Shown here: in pieces, positions 26,146 through 36,478 of the stretch | Layout: each line of letters begins with the position of its first letter | Position numbering within the stretch: position 1 is the first letter of the stretch | Assembly: GCA_012837715.1 (NCBI GenBank) | Contig: DUQR01000052.1 | Span: 1-49,367 of the forward strand | DNA from: Bacillota bacterium | Lineage (GTDB): Bacteria > Bacillota > UBA4882 > UBA10575 | DNA: 49,367 nucleotides | Reading direction: 5' to 3' | Position numbers and translations under genes: made by a program | Notes under the pieces: model-generated | Seen by the model: only the letters and a program-made list of their open reading frames with translations | Database searches by the model: none | Told to the model about the DNA's origin: nothing

Positions 26146-27141
26146 ATGGCAACAATCAAAGATATTGCAAAAAAAGCAGGAGTTTCCGCTAGTGTAGTTT
26201 CCCGGGCTTTAAATAATAAATACGGGGTGAGTGAAAAAACGCGGGCTAAAATCATCCGAATCGCGCGGGAGCTGGAATATTACCCGAATGTATTAGCCCG
26301 AAGCCTGGTTACCCGTAAAACCGAAACCATTGGGGTGGTCATTGCCGATATTTCCGAACCCTTCTATTCCCGGATCATCAAAGGAATGTATACCGTAGCT
26401 GATCGGGTTGGGTATACTTTGTTGTTCTCTAATTCCTATGAGAGTCTGGAGAAAACTAACATCCTCCATAAGATGGTGGATTCGGAACGGGTGGATGGGT
26501 TGGTCATTATCGGCAGTAATATTCGGGAAACCGATTTTGTCCTAAACCTTTTAAAAGAAAGAATCCCCTTTGTTTTGGTGGAAAGAAGATTGGAGGATCC
26601 AACAGTAAATTGTCTTTGGGTGGAAAATGAAGAAGGCGCCCGCCAAGCAACGGACTATCTGATTGAAAAAGGACATACCCGGATTGCCCATATCTCCGGG
26701 ACCCAGGATATTCAAGTGGCTATAGACCGGTTAGCCGGTTATAAAAGAGCTTTAGCTGATGCTAATATCCCCTTTAACCCGGAGTTCGTCCGGACTGGTA
26801 ATTTTCTCCATGAGGGAGGTTACCGAGCGACCAAGGAACTTTTACAAATGGCCTCCCGGCCGACAGCGATTTTTGCCGGAAATGACACGATGGCCTACGG
26901 TGCTTTGCAGGCTATTTCCGAATTTGGTTTGGCCATTCCCGATGAGATTGCGGTTATAGGCTTTGATGATCTGGAGTTCTCCGTCCTAACCAACCCACCT
27001 TTAACCACTATCCACCAACCCCGTTTTGAAATGGGCAAGAAAGCCATTGATATTCTCCTTCAGTTGTTGACGGGAGAAGAAGAATCCTCCGGGGTAAAGG
27101 CGGCTTTTCCTACCCAATTAGTGGTTCGTCGGTCAGTGTGA
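26146..27141 (+). CDS. LacI-family transcriptional regulator
   Basis: 331 residues from the ATG at 26146; the GTG at 26128 would cut into the operator. The N-terminal helix-turn-helix TIKDIAKKAGVSASVVSRALNN and hinge ELEYYPNVLARSL are followed by a periplasmic-binding-protein-like domain (IGVVIADISEPFYSRIIKGM; IFAGNDTMAYGALQAISEFGL; AVIGFDDLEFSVLTNPPLTTI). It probably represses the GH43-GH67-GH3 genes downstream and itself. The inducer is probably a xylo- or aldouronic sugar. Confidence 0.92.
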   Translation: MATIKDIAKKAGVSASVVSRALNNKYGVSEKTRAKIIRIARELEYYPNVLARSLVTRKTETIGVVIADISEPFYSRIIKGMYTVADRVGYTLLFSNSYESLEKTNILHKMVDSERVDGLVIIGSNIRETDFVLNLLKERIPFVLVERRLEDPTVNCLWVENEEGARQATDYLIEKGHTRIAHISGTQDIQVAIDRLAGYKRALADANIPFNPEFVRTGNFLHEGGYRATKELLQMASRPTAIFAGNDTMAYGALQAISEFGLAIPDEIAVIGFDDLEFSVLTNPPLTTIHQPRFEMGKKAIDILLQLLTGEEESSGVKAAFPTQLVVRRSV

Positions 27142-27170
27142 CGTGAGTAAAGAGAGAAAAGGAAGAAAAC

Positions 27171-28754
27171 ATGGACGATCAGCAAAAAAAGATGAAAGTT
27201 TTCGACAATCCGGTCCTACCTGGTTTTTACCCCGATCCTTCAATCTGCCGGGTGGAAGATGATTACTACTTGGTGACTTCTTCCTTCGTCTATTACCCGG
27301 GGCTCCCTATCTTTCATAGTAAAGATTTGGTCCATTGGCGGCAGATCGGTCATGTTCTGGATCGTCCTTCCCAGTTAAACCTGGACGGACTTGGACAGTC
27401 GAAAGGGATTTACGCTCCCACTATTCGCTATCATAAGGGGATCTTCTATGTGATCACCACGAATGTGGGGGGTGGCGGTAACTTTGTCGTGACGGCTACT
27501 GAGCCGGGTGGTCCTTGGTCTGATCCCTATTGGCTAAGTGATGCGCCGGGAATTGATCCCTCTTTATTCTTTGATGACGACGGAAAGGTTTATTATACGG
27601 GAACCCGTCCTAATCCCCAAGGGGAAAGGTATTACGGTGACTGGGAGATCTGGTTGCAAGAGTTTGACCCGGAAAAAATGGAGCTGGTGGGAGCGAAATA
27701 TCCTTTGTGGAAAGGAGCCTTACGGGAGGCAATTTGGCCGGAAGGACCCCATCTTTATAAGGTGAACGGTTTTTATTATCTTATGATTGCCGAAGGAGGC
27801 ACCAGTCACCACCATGCCGTGACCATTGCCCGGAGCACGCAAGTGACCGGACCTTATTCTGGTAATCCGGCCAACCCCATTCTTACCCACCGGCATTTAG
27901 GCGTTGATTATCCCATTGTTAATGTGGGCCATGGCGACTTGGTGCAGACCGGGAAAGGCCAGTGGTGGTTGGTAGTCCTGGCCTCACGGCCTTGTGGCGG
28001 TTATTTCCGTAATTTAGGGCGGGAGACTTTTTTAGTCCCGGTCCGTTGGGAGGATGGATGGCCGGTTGTCAGTCCCGGCCTGGGCAAAATCGCCGTTAGT
28101 TATCCGGTTCCGGATTTGCCGGAACAGATCTGGAGACAACCTCCGGTCCGGGATGAATTTACCGCTCCCGATCTGGATTTGGCTTGGAATTGTTTAAGGA
28201 CTCCGCGGGAGCAGTTTTGGAGTTTGACCGACCGGCCCGGCTTTTTAAGGTTGACCCTCAGACCCCAGGTTATTAACCGCCGGGAAAACCCAAGTTTTCT
28301 TGGCCGGCGCCAACAGCATCATTCTTGCTTGGCGGCGACGCGGATGGAGTTTAAACCGGAGCAGGCAACGGAGGAAGCCGGTCTGGTCTGTTTCCAAAGT
28401 GACCAATATCATTACCGCTTTGTGCGCACCCGGAACGGAACAGAACAAGTAATCAGGTTAATCAAGAACGAGGCCGGGCGGGAAGAGATTATAAAGGAAA
28501 TAAAGTACACGGCAGGGATAATTTGCTTACAGATCATTGCTGACGGCCAAGATTATACCTTCTATTACGGTCCGCGTGAGGAGGAACTTACTTTATGCGC
28601 CGGTCCGGTAGACGGCAGAATACTCAGTACGGATGTGGCGGGTGGCTTTACCGGAGTGTATTTTGGTTTATACGCCAGTAGTAACGGAACTGATAGTCAA
28701 AACTATGCCGATTTTGATTGGTTCGAATACAAGGAGTTAAAAAAAGGCAAATAG
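27171..28754 (+). CDS. glycoside hydrolase family 43 (beta-xylosidase/arabinofuranosidase)
   Basis: 527 residues. The five-bladed propeller occupies about 10-315, with general base D22 in NPVLPGFYPDPSICR, modulator D129 in GIDPSLFFDDDG and acid E191 in AIWPEGPHLYK. A C-terminal jelly-roll domain (about 335-522; QNYADFDWFEY at the end) is typical of GH43 beta-xylosidases. There is no signal peptide, so it acts in the cytoplasm. AAAGGAAG precedes the ATG. It should remove xylose or arabinose from imported oligosaccharides; xylosidase versus arabinofuranosidase cannot be separated by eye. Confidence 0.9.
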   Translation: MDDQQKKMKVFDNPVLPGFYPDPSICRVEDDYYLVTSSFVYYPGLPIFHSKDLVHWRQIGHVLDRPSQLNLDGLGQSKGIYAPTIRYHKGIFYVITTNVGGGGNFVVTATEPGGPWSDPYWLSDAPGIDPSLFFDDDGKVYYTGTRPNPQGERYYGDWEIWLQEFDPEKMELVGAKYPLWKGALREAIWPEGPHLYKVNGFYYLMIAEGGTSHHHAVTIARSTQVTGPYSGNPANPILTHRHLGVDYPIVNVGHGDLVQTGKGQWWLVVLASRPCGGYFRNLGRETFLVPVRWEDGWPVVSPGLGKIAVSYPVPDLPEQIWRQPPVRDEFTAPDLDLAWNCLRTPREQFWSLTDRPGFLRLTLRPQVINRRENPSFLGRRQQHHSCLAATRMEFKPEQATEEAGLVCFQSDQYHYRFVRTRNGTEQVIRLIKNEAGREEIIKEIKYTAGIICLQIIADGQDYTFYYGPREEELTLCAGPVDGRILSTDVAGGFTGVYFGLYASSNGTDSQNYADFDWFEYKELKKGK

Positions 28755-28775
28755 GGCGCCAAGGAGGTTTCGACT

Positions 28776-30842
28776 TTGGATTTAAAGACAACGCCGGTTG
28801 ACCGGTGTTGGCTTCATTACAGGCCTGTGGAGGATGAAGCGTTATCCCGGAGTTATCGGCAGTGGTGTAGTCGGATTATTTGTACTTTACCAGTTGAGGA
28901 GAAAACTCCGGTCCTGGCTGAATTGGTGGCTGGAGTTAAACAACTGGTGGCGGTTGAACCGGAAGTGACGGCTCATCCTGATGGTCGGCAGGGGATGCTG
29001 TTGGGACTCATGGGGAGTGCCCCTTTCATCGATGAACTGGTTACTCCGGAAGAAACAGCACGGATGAACGGGGAAGGTTTTCTTTTAAAGACCGTGTTTC
29101 AACCCGGACCTTTGCTTCTATTAACTGCCCACACCGAACAGGGTTTGCTCTACGCAGTTTTTACGTTCCTTCGGCTGATCCAAACTGGCCGCTCCCTTGA
29201 CCGGTTACAGATGGTAGAAACGCCGAAAAATCTCCTCCGGATGATTAATCATTGGGATAATCTGGACGGGAGTGTAGAACGGGGCTATGCAGGTGGATCC
29301 ATATTCTTTCAGAACAATGAGTTGACAGCCGACCTGGATCGGGTGCGCGAGTACGCCCGTCTTTTGGCTTCTATTGGGATTAATCGGATTGTGATTAATA
29401 ATGTGAATGTACATACCGAAGAAACGAAACTGATCGCTACCCGTTTGGCCATGGTCGAAAAACTGGCCTCGATCTTCCGGCCCTACGGGATCAAGCTTTT
29501 GCTCAGCATTAATTATGCCAGCCCAATGGAGATTGGTGGGTTACCGACGGCCGACCCCCTAGATCCTCAGGTTCGAGACTGGTGGCGGCAAAGGGTGGAG
29601 GTGATTTATGGGCGGATTCCTGACTTCGGCGGTTTCCTAGTCAAAGCCGATTCTGAATATCGTCCTGGTCCTTTTACATATCAACGTAATCATGCAGAAG
29701 GGGCCAATATGCTGGCGGAGGCTTTAGCGCCCTACGGTGGGGTGGTGATCTGGCGGTGTTTTGTTTATAACTGCCAACAAGACTGGCGTGACCGGACGAC
29801 CGACCGCGCCCGCGCCGCCTATGATCATTTCCAGCCGTTGGACGGAGCCTTTGCTTCGAATGTGATATTGCAGATCAAAAATGGTCCGATGGATTTCCAA
29901 GTGCGGGAGCCAGTTTCACCGCTTTTCGGCGCCATGTCGGCCACTAACCAACTGTTGGAGTTACAAATCACCCAGGAATATACGGGACAACAGATTGATC
30001 TTTGCTATTTAGCCCCCCAGTGGAAAGAGGTCTTGGATTTTGATACTTATGCCCGGGGCAAAGGTTCTTCGGTGAAACGGATTGTGGACGGCTCCTTATT
30101 TCAGCGGCCTTACGCGGGGATAGCCGGGGTGGCTAATGTGGGCGACGATCCTAACTGGACTGGTCATCCGTTGGCACAGGCTAATCTTTTTGCCTTTGGC
30201 CGTTTATGCTGGAATCCAGATTTAACAGCGGAAGAGATTACGGAAGAATGGGTGAAAGCCACCTTTGGCTCCGACCCAGAGGTCAGTACGACGCTTAGTC
30301 GGATGCTGTTATCCTCCTGGCGGATCTATGAGAATTACACCGCTCCCTTAGGGATCGGTTGGATGGTGAACCCCGGTTTTCATTATGGCCCCAATGTGGA
30401 TGGTTATGAGTATTCCCAGTGGGGAACTTATCACCGGGCCGACTGGCAGGGGATTGGGGTCGACCGGACCATGGCCAGTGGCACCGGGTATACCGGACAG
30501 TATTTTCCGGAAAATGCCCGGCGCTATGAGGATGTGGCGACCTGTCCCGATGAGTTAATCCTGTTTTTCCACCATCTACCCTATACCCACCAACTGAAGG
30601 ACGGAAAAACAATTATTCAGCATATCTATGATACCCACTTCGAAGGGGTGGAACAAGTTAAAGAACTAATTCAGAACTGGGGACGGCTCAAAGGGAAAGT
30701 GGATGAAGAGCGTTTTCGCCAAGTGGAGGAGCGCTTAAACAAACAGCTGGTGGCGGCGGAAGAATGGCGGGATGTGATCAATACTTATTTTTACCGAAAA
30801 ACAGGTATTCCTGACCAACACCGGCGGACAATTTATTCTTGA
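28776..30842 (+). CDS. aguA: GH67 alpha-glucuronidase
   Basis: 688 residues, the normal GH67 length. It starts at TTG 28776 with AAGGAGG 8 bases upstream. Visible are [22 protein letters not shown], the catalytic acid E294 in [14 protein letters not shown], the Asp in [11 protein letters not shown], and the Glu in [15 protein letters not shown]. It removes (4-O-methyl)glucuronic acid from the non-reducing end of aldouronic acids and is cytoplasmic. It is the diagnostic gene of the cluster: with the importer upstream and the GH43/GH3 beside it, it defines glucuronoxylan use. Confidence 0.95.
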   Translation: MDLKTTPVDRCWLHYRPVEDEALSRSYRQWCSRIICTLPVEEKTPVLAELVAGVKQLVAVEPEVTAHPDGRQGMLLGLMGSAPFIDELVTPEETARMNGEGFLLKTVFQPGPLLLLTAHTEQGLLYAVFTFLRLIQTGRSLDRLQMVETPKNLLRMINHWDNLDGSVERGYAGGSIFFQNNELTADLDRVREYARLLASIGINRIVINNVNVHTEETKLIATRLAMVEKLASIFRPYGIKLLLSINYASPMEIGGLPTADPLDPQVRDWWRQRVEVIYGRIPDFGGFLVKADSEYRPGPFTYQRNHAEGANMLAEALAPYGGVVIWRCFVYNCQQDWRDRTTDRARAAYDHFQPLDGAFASNVILQIKNGPMDFQVREPVSPLFGAMSATNQLLELQITQEYTGQQIDLCYLAPQWKEVLDFDTYARGKGSSVKRIVDGSLFQRPYAGIAGVANVGDDPNWTGHPLAQANLFAFGRLCWNPDLTAEEITEEWVKATFGSDPEVSTTLSRMLLSSWRIYENYTAPLGIGWMVNPGFHYGPNVDGYEYSQWGTYHRADWQGIGVDRTMASGTGYTGQYFPENARRYEDVATCPDELILFFHHLPYTHQLKDGKTIIQHIYDTHFEGVEQVKELIQNWGRLKGKVDEERFRQVEERLNKQLVAAEEWRDVINTYFYRKTGIPDQHRRTIYS

Positions 30843-30881
30843 TTATGAACAACGTATATCGAAAAAAGGGGGTATTGCGTT

Positions 30882-33077
30882 ATGGCAGAAAAGAAGGAAG
30901 CAAGACCGATCTTTCAAGATCCCAGCAAGACGATGGAAGAAAGAGTGGCCGATTTAATCAGCCGTCTTACTTTGGAAGAGAAAGTATCCCAGATGATCTT
31001 TTACTCTTCGGCGCTTGGACAATGGGGAATACCTGAATATAACTGGTGGAATGAATGCTTACATGGGGTAGCCCGCGCGGGCGTGGCGACGGTCTTCCCC
31101 CAGGCTATCGCGATGGCAGCCACTTTTGATACGGACTTATTGTTACAGGTTGCTTCCGCCATTGCCGATGAGGCCCGGGCGAAACACCATGAGTTTGCCC
31201 GTAAAGAAGACCGCGGAATGTATAAAGGGTTAACCTATTGGAGCCCAAATATTAATATTTTCCGGGATCCCCGTTGGGGTCGGGGCCAAGAGACTTACGG
31301 CGAAGACCCCTACCTGACCGGACGGCTGGGAGTGGCCTTTATCAAAGGATTACAGGGTGATGATGGGAAGTACTTAAAGTTAGCCGCCTGTGCCAAACAT
31401 TATGCGGCGCACAGCGGACCGGAGACTCTCCGGCATGAATTTGATGCGCAGGTTAGTAAGAAGGATCTGTGGGAGACCTACTTACCCGCTTTTCGCGATG
31501 CGGTAATAGAAGCGAAAGTCGAATCAGTGATGGGCGCCTACAGTCGGGTTAATGGAGAGCCAGCTTGTGCCAGTCCCACCTTGTTGGAAGAGATCCTTCG
31601 CGGGCAGTGGGGGTTTGAAGGGCATGTCGTCTCTGACTGCGGCGCCATTGAGGATATCCATAAACACCACAAGTATACTTCGACGCCGGAAGAGTCGGCG
31701 GCGATGGCCGTGAAGAATGGTTGCGATCTGAATTGCGGATGGGTCTTCCAACATTTATTAAAGGCAGTGGAAAAGGGGTTAATTACCGAGGCTGAGATCG
31801 ACCGCTCTCTCGCCCGGCTGTTCAGAACCCGGATGAAACTGGGGATGTTTGATCCACCGGAAATGGTTCCTTATGCCCAGATTCCTTACGAGGTTAATGA
31901 TTGTGAAGAACACCGCCAATTGGCTCTGGACACAGCCCGTAAAGCAATGGTATTGCTGAAAAACAAAGACAAATTCTTACCATTGGATAAGAATAAACTT
32001 AACTCCATCGCGGTTATTGGTCCCAACGCTGACCGGAAAAGTATTTTGCTGGGTAATTATTACGGGACACCTTCCCGGTATGTAACCCCGCTGGCTGGGA
32101 TTAGAGAGGCGGTCGGGGACCGGGTTAAGGTTTATTATGCTGAAGGCTGCAATTTACATGACCGGGAAAAAAGCTTCTGGGGCGAACCAGCGACAAAAGG
32201 CTTTGCCGAAGCCTTATCCGCTGCCGAACGGGCTGATCTCGTCCTCTTGTGCCTAGGGATCTCGCCGGAACTAGAAGGCGAAGAAGGCGCGGTTGCCAAC
32301 TCCGACGGCGGGGGCGACCGGACTTCTTTGGAATTACCCGGCATGCAACAGGAATTAATGGAAATGATTGTCGCGACCGGAAAACCCGTCATCCTCGCCC
32401 TCTTTAACGGCAGTCCGTTGACGGTAAACTGGGCTCAGGAAAAAGTTCCTGCGATCATCGAAGCTTGGTACCCTGGGGAAGAGGGCGGCACGGCTTTGGC
32501 CGATGTGATCTTTGGCACTTATAATCCGGGTGGGCGTTTACCGATTACTTTTGTTAAATCAATAAATCAATTACCGGAGTTTACTGATTACTCCATGAAA
32601 GGCCGGACCTACCGTTACATGGAGGATGACCCCTTATACCCCTTTGGCTATGGTTTGAGCTATACCGAATTCACCTATGATCACCTTACCTTGAATTCGG
32701 CCCGGATCGACACGGCTACGGATCAGGAGTTGGTGGTAGAGGTGGAAGTTACCAATAATGGTGTTTACGCCGGAGATGAGGTAGTCCAGCTTTACGTTAA
32801 AGACGTGGAAGCCAGTGTGACGGTCCCGCGGTGGGAATTAAAGCGGTTTTGCCGTCTCCATCTGGCGCCCGGGGCTAAACAAAAGGTGAAGTTCACCCTT
32901 TCCCTCCGCGATTTAGCCCTTATTGACGAAGAGGGACGCTGTTGGATTGAACCGGGTCAGTTCATTATTTACGTGGGCGGACAACAACCGGACCGCCGTA
33001 GTCAGGAGTTGACCGGAAAGGAAGTGCTGGCTGGCGTGGTTGAAGTGACCGGCGCCCGACGGGAGTTGGCATACTGA
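30882..33077 (+). CDS. GH3 beta-xylosidase/beta-glucosidase
   Basis: 731 residues with both GH3 lobes and a C-terminal fibronectin-III-like domain. Recognisable are NWWNECLHGVARAG, the substrate-binding CAKHYAAHSGPE, the nucleophile Asp in EGHVVSDCGAIEDI (near residue 253), YNPGGRLPITF, DDPLYPFGYGLSYTEF and the last domain (VEVEVTNNGVYAGDEVVQLYV). CLHGVAR with NWWNE resembles beta-xylosidases such as XylA/BxlB, which fits the neighbours. There is no export signal. It is the last gene of the operon; a perfect terminator follows. Confidence 0.92.
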   Translation: MAEKKEARPIFQDPSKTMEERVADLISRLTLEEKVSQMIFYSSALGQWGIPEYNWWNECLHGVARAGVATVFPQAIAMAATFDTDLLLQVASAIADEARAKHHEFARKEDRGMYKGLTYWSPNINIFRDPRWGRGQETYGEDPYLTGRLGVAFIKGLQGDDGKYLKLAACAKHYAAHSGPETLRHEFDAQVSKKDLWETYLPAFRDAVIEAKVESVMGAYSRVNGEPACASPTLLEEILRGQWGFEGHVVSDCGAIEDIHKHHKYTSTPEESAAMAVKNGCDLNCGWVFQHLLKAVEKGLITEAEIDRSLARLFRTRMKLGMFDPPEMVPYAQIPYEVNDCEEHRQLALDTARKAMVLLKNKDKFLPLDKNKLNSIAVIGPNADRKSILLGNYYGTPSRYVTPLAGIREAVGDRVKVYYAEGCNLHDREKSFWGEPATKGFAEALSAAERADLVLLCLGISPELEGEEGAVANSDGGGDRTSLELPGMQQELMEMIVATGKPVILALFNGSPLTVNWAQEKVPAIIEAWYPGEEGGTALADVIFGTYNPGGRLPITFVKSINQLPEFTDYSMKGRTYRYMEDDPLYPFGYGLSYTEFTYDHLTLNSARIDTATDQELVVEVEVTNNGVYAGDEVVQLYVKDVEASVTVPRWELKRFCRLHLAPGAKQKVKFTLSLRDLALIDEEGRCWIEPGQFIIYVGGQQPDRRSQELTGKEVLAGVVEVTGARRELAY

Positions 33078-33106
33078 TTTTCCCTTCGGTTCAAAAGGAG
33101 ACTGCC

Positions 33107-33142
33107 AAAAAAGCAAGCTTACAGATGTAAGCTTGCTTTTTT
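33107..33142. terminator. bidirectional terminator between convergent genes
   Basis: Six A, GCAAGCTTAC, loop AGAT, GTAAGCTTGC and six T make a perfect 16-bp stem. It serves the GH3 gene and the oppositely oriented transglutaminase gene. Confidence 0.92.
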
Positions 33143-33234
33143 CATGGAGTGTGCTGTCGTGCTGTCGTGGGGCGTAATAAGGGTAACTTGATGATGGAAA
33201 TTCCTGATCAGGGTCGGTCGTTACGTAACCATCC

Positions 33235-35382
33235 TTATTCAACTAAAAAAGCGGAAATGTCGGCCTCAGGCACGTCAATTCTGATTAATTCCCGATCCGT
33301 ATTTAAGTATAGTTCCATTTGAAACTGGGCGCCGGAGATCTGGCATAACCAGCCGTTCTCGCCCGGGCGGTCTTCCTCCGGACCGGGCCTGATGACCGCC
33401 GTTAAATTTTTGTATTCAGCGCTGTCGGCCAGAAAAACAGTGACCGTTTTTGTGGTCGCGGCCTCCACCTGCCCGACCAAACGGGCCGCCAATAGCCCCC
33501 ATTGGATAAAACTAAAGGTATCGACCGCAATTTCATCCTTCAGCATCCGGTAAGTCTTTATTTGTGTCTCCTCGGCGTCGAGTACTACCTTGATCTGTAA
33601 ATCCTCTCCAAACAAGAATTCTCTTTCCGCCTGCACCCCATTCCAGAGACCCTTATTGTAATAGGAAAGAACATAACCCTGATTATCCAGGAGAAATTCT
33701 GATTGAAATTCGGTATTACTATGCGGAAGAGTAAATTCCTCCGTCAGCCGGTGGTTTCCGTCGGCGGTGGTGCTTAGCTTGGCAGTATATTCCCCGCGTT
33801 TCTGTCCGTGACTCAAGACTTCGTAACGCCACTTTTTTCCTTTGGCCTGGAACTGACTAACCTTGAGCGGAGAAGAAGCGATTGGCCCGGCTTCTTCCGG
33901 GGTAAAGCAGAGGATTTTGATTGTTCCCGGTTTGAGCCCGGTAAGAGGATTCGCAAGCGTAATTTTATCACAAAAGCCAATGTGAGTTGCATCAACCAGA
34001 TCAAACTGACCGCCAGTAGGATCCATGGTTCGCCAGCCGGTTTCATCGGCAAAGACTTCGACCCAAGCGTGAAGCCCAAAACAATTCTCTTGACGGTTAT
34101 AAGCATATCCGGTGATATACCGGGCAGGGATCTTCAGCGCACGGCAGAGGGCCACGGTTAGCAGGGAAAAATGGCCGCATACTCCTTTTCTTGCTTTGAG
34201 CACTTCTACCGCATTCAAGCCTTTACCTTTAAAAGACAAGTCATAGGTAAGGTTATCCCAAACCCACCGGGCAATGGCCACCGCCGCTTCCCATGTGTCC
34301 GTGGCCTCTTTGGTGATGGCTTGAGCGGTAGCGATCAGCTCCGGGTGGTGGATTTGGAGCAAAGGATGGTCCTTTAAATCCTCGGTAAACTCAGAGGCAC
34401 ACTCAATGACGACCGGAAAAGCAAAGGGCTTCTTTGCCGCAGGCATGGTTTCACCCGCCCGAATGGTCACTTGCCCTTCAACCCGGTGCTCGTCGACCAA
34501 TCCCCTAAACCACTGCCGCGTAGTTGGGGTTTGTAGATAAGCAAGATCGATGAAAGCCGCTCTAAGATTTATGGATAGGGTCATGCTGGTTACCAGTCGG
34601 GGTTGGAGGAGCGGGATATTACTAGGCAATTTTTCAATCAGATCCTTAGTATCATAGCCGGAAATTTGTTCTTCAGTAAAATCCGCGCCAATTACATACT
34701 CGTGGACGCCGTCAATCTCCGTATCAATCCTCGTGACCTTTAGCTCGGGGTTGACATAAACCCGGTCCTTATTGGCTAAATACTGGTGGCCTTCGGTCTC
34801 CTCCTGTGTTTGCCAAGGGATACCCAGATATTCGATGGGAATGACCTTGCCGGATAGGGAAAGGGCTCGACAGGCTTTTTCCCGACTGAGAACTTGCTCC
34901 TTAAGTAACAGTTCAAATAACCAAGGGTGGACCGGGTCGTAGAGATATAAAGGTTCATTTGTCTTGATTCGATTGGTCTGTAGCTCCCCTTCAACCTTTT
35001 CGGTAAAAAAATAGCCGTCTTCGGTTTCATTAATTAAAGTATGAGTGAGCTTTTCCCCGTTCAAATTGATCGTGTTCTCGACGCTGATCAAAGTGTAATC
35101 ATCGTTTAGCCGAAGGATGAGTTCCCCTCGGTACACCTGGATTATGTCCTCGATAATTACTTTGTAAAAATATTCATCCTTGAACGTCCAGACGGTCTCA
35201 GCTTCCGATTCCTCCCGGCCGGTGACTGTAATCTTGTTTAAACAAAAGAGTTGCCCGTTAAGTTTAATCCCGTAACTCCAAGTCATTCCTTCCTCAAGTT
35301 TCAGCGCCAAGGAAGGCGTCGCGGTGAGCAAACTAAGCAGGGTTACCAGCAACGCGAGGGTAAAAAACCGTTTAATCTTCAT
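33235..35382 (-). CDS. exported transglutaminase-like cysteine protease-fold protein
   Basis: 715 residues on the minus strand. The start ATG has AGGAGG 8 bases upstream; the seven codons before it are not needed. The signal peptide is KIKRFFTLALLVTLLSLLTATPSLA. A transglutaminase core (about 355-465) keeps the triad C402 (RKGVCGHFS), H438 (GLHAWVEV) and D454 (RTMDPTGG). The flanking N- and C-terminal domains are beta-rich and unrecognised. Such proteins may cleave or cross-link envelope peptides or proteins. It lies 42 bases after the ferritin/VIT gene and is probably co-transcribed; a functional link is unclear. Confidence 0.8.
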   Translation of the reverse strand: MKIKRFFTLALLVTLLSLLTATPSLALKLEEGMTWSYGIKLNGQLFCLNKITVTGREESEAETVWTFKDEYFYKVIIEDIIQVYRGELILRLNDDYTLISVENTINLNGEKLTHTLINETEDGYFFTEKVEGELQTNRIKTNEPLYLYDPVHPWLFELLLKEQVLSREKACRALSLSGKVIPIEYLGIPWQTQEETEGHQYLANKDRVYVNPELKVTRIDTEIDGVHEYVIGADFTEEQISGYDTKDLIEKLPSNIPLLQPRLVTSMTLSINLRAAFIDLAYLQTPTTRQWFRGLVDEHRVEGQVTIRAGETMPAAKKPFAFPVVIECASEFTEDLKDHPLLQIHHPELIATAQAITKEATDTWEAAVAIARWVWDNLTYDLSFKGKGLNAVEVLKARKGVCGHFSLLTVALCRALKIPARYITGYAYNRQENCFGLHAWVEVFADETGWRTMDPTGGQFDLVDATHIGFCDKITLANPLTGLKPGTIKILCFTPEEAGPIASSPLKVSQFQAKGKKWRYEVLSHGQKRGEYTAKLSTTADGNHRLTEEFTLPHSNTEFQSEFLLDNQGYVLSYYNKGLWNGVQAEREFLFGEDLQIKVVLDAEETQIKTYRMLKDEIAVDTFSFIQWGLLAARLVGQVEAATTKTVTVFLADSAEYKNLTAVIRPGPEEDRPGENGWLCQISGAQFQMELYLNTDRELIRIDVPEADISAFLVE

Positions 35383-35424
35383 CACAGTTACCTCCTGGAA
35401 CAAGGATCTGCGGTAACTTCCGCC

Positions 35425-36303
35425 CTAAACCTCGACCTGGAGAAAGAGGCGGAGGAAGTAACCGATGATAAAACTTAGACCGGCCACGGCCACGCTAAGG
35501 ACCGTCATCTCGAGAAAACGGGACCAGAAAGGCCACTCCTTGGCGACGGCAAGGTAAAAATTGAAGGCTAAAATAATGATCACACCGATGGTAAGGGTAA
35601 GGACTAAACTTAGGAAATAATTGGCGGTAAGTAAATAAGGCAGGATCAGGGCGATGACGGTGAACACGTAAGCGACCCAAGTATAGAGGGCCGACTTGAA
35701 AGCTAAGGCTGGCTCTTCTCCCCCGGCTTTGGTGGAGAGATATTCGGAAGCGCCCATGGAAAAAGAGGCGGCGATCCCGGTAATTAAGCCGGACAAAGCG
35801 GTCAAGCGGGTGTTTTGCAGGGCAAAAGTTAGTCCGGCCAACGTTCCGGTCAGCTCGACCAAGGCATCGTTGAGACCGAGGACGATGGAACTGACATAGT
35901 TTAGCGTATCTTCTTCGAGGAGGTTTAAAAGTTCGTGCTCATGCTGATCCTCATCGGCAATGATCTGGGCTAGCTCCGGGATGTCACGGACATATTCCTC
36001 GTAAGTTTTCTTGGCTTGCGCCTCGCCTTTTTCCATCAGCTTCAGACCGAAGGTGAGTCCAAAGATCCGGGCTAACGAGGTAAAGAGAAATATTTGCCAA
36101 CGGTTGGGTTGAACCTCCCTTTGGGTGTATTTCCGGTAGATATTATAGTGACAGAGTTCTTCGGCGGCAATCTCGGATAAGATCTGCTGATTATGGGGAT
36201 TGGCCACCAACTTAGCTAGGCGTTTGTAGATGTGGTATTCGGTCAGTTCGTTTTTTTGAAAGACGATGAGCTTGGCAAGGAGCTCCTTCTGTAATGCAGG
36301 CAT
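35425..36303 (-). CDS. ferritin-like/VIT-family metal exporter (MbfA-like)
   Basis: 292 residues. I used the ATG with AAGGGAGGA upstream; the longer frame runs into the promoter. Residues 1-135 form a rubrerythrin/ferritin-like four-helix part with metal-ligand patterns ELTEYHIY, EIAAEELCHYNIY and DEDQHEHELLN. Residues ~140-292 are a VIT1/CCC1 transporter (LGLNDALVELTGTLAGLTFAL; GIAASFSMGASEYLSTKAG) with five helices. Fusions of this kind (MbfA) export iron or manganese. Divergent from a Zn/Mn importer, and sharing a promoter motif with it, it should act in metal balance. Confidence 0.88.
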   Translation of the reverse strand: MPALQKELLAKLIVFQKNELTEYHIYKRLAKLVANPHNQQILSEIAAEELCHYNIYRKYTQREVQPNRWQIFLFTSLARIFGLTFGLKLMEKGEAQAKKTYEEYVRDIPELAQIIADEDQHEHELLNLLEEDTLNYVSSIVLGLNDALVELTGTLAGLTFALQNTRLTALSGLITGIAASFSMGASEYLSTKAGGEEPALAFKSALYTWVAYVFTVIALILPYLLTANYFLSLVLTLTIGVIIILAFNFYLAVAKEWPFWSRFLEMTVLSVAVAGLSFIIGYFLRLFLQVEV

Positions 36304-36328
36304 GAATAGTCCTCCCTTCATTGTAATC

Positions 36329-36362
36329 ATTACATAATAACATATTTTACCGTTCCCTACAA
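36329..36362 (-). promoter_or_regulatory. promoter of the metal-export operon with shared operator motif
   Basis: On the minus strand TTGTAG (36362-36357) and TATTAT (36339-36334) are 17 bases apart, 31 bases before the start codon. The -10 is overlapped by ATTACATAATAACAT (36329-36343, plus strand). A near copy lies in the divergent promoter at 36518. TGTAAT-C-ATTACA (36322-36334) is a perfect palindrome at the same place. Confidence 0.55.
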
Positions 36363-36478
36363 TAGAAAAGGCCAGCACCTTATCCGGACCCCAAAATCCA
36401 GGAACTTGGCTAAGGAAGATGAGGGTTTGTCCGGTACATTAGTGGTGTTTACAACGGAAAAAATCTTACGGGAACCCC

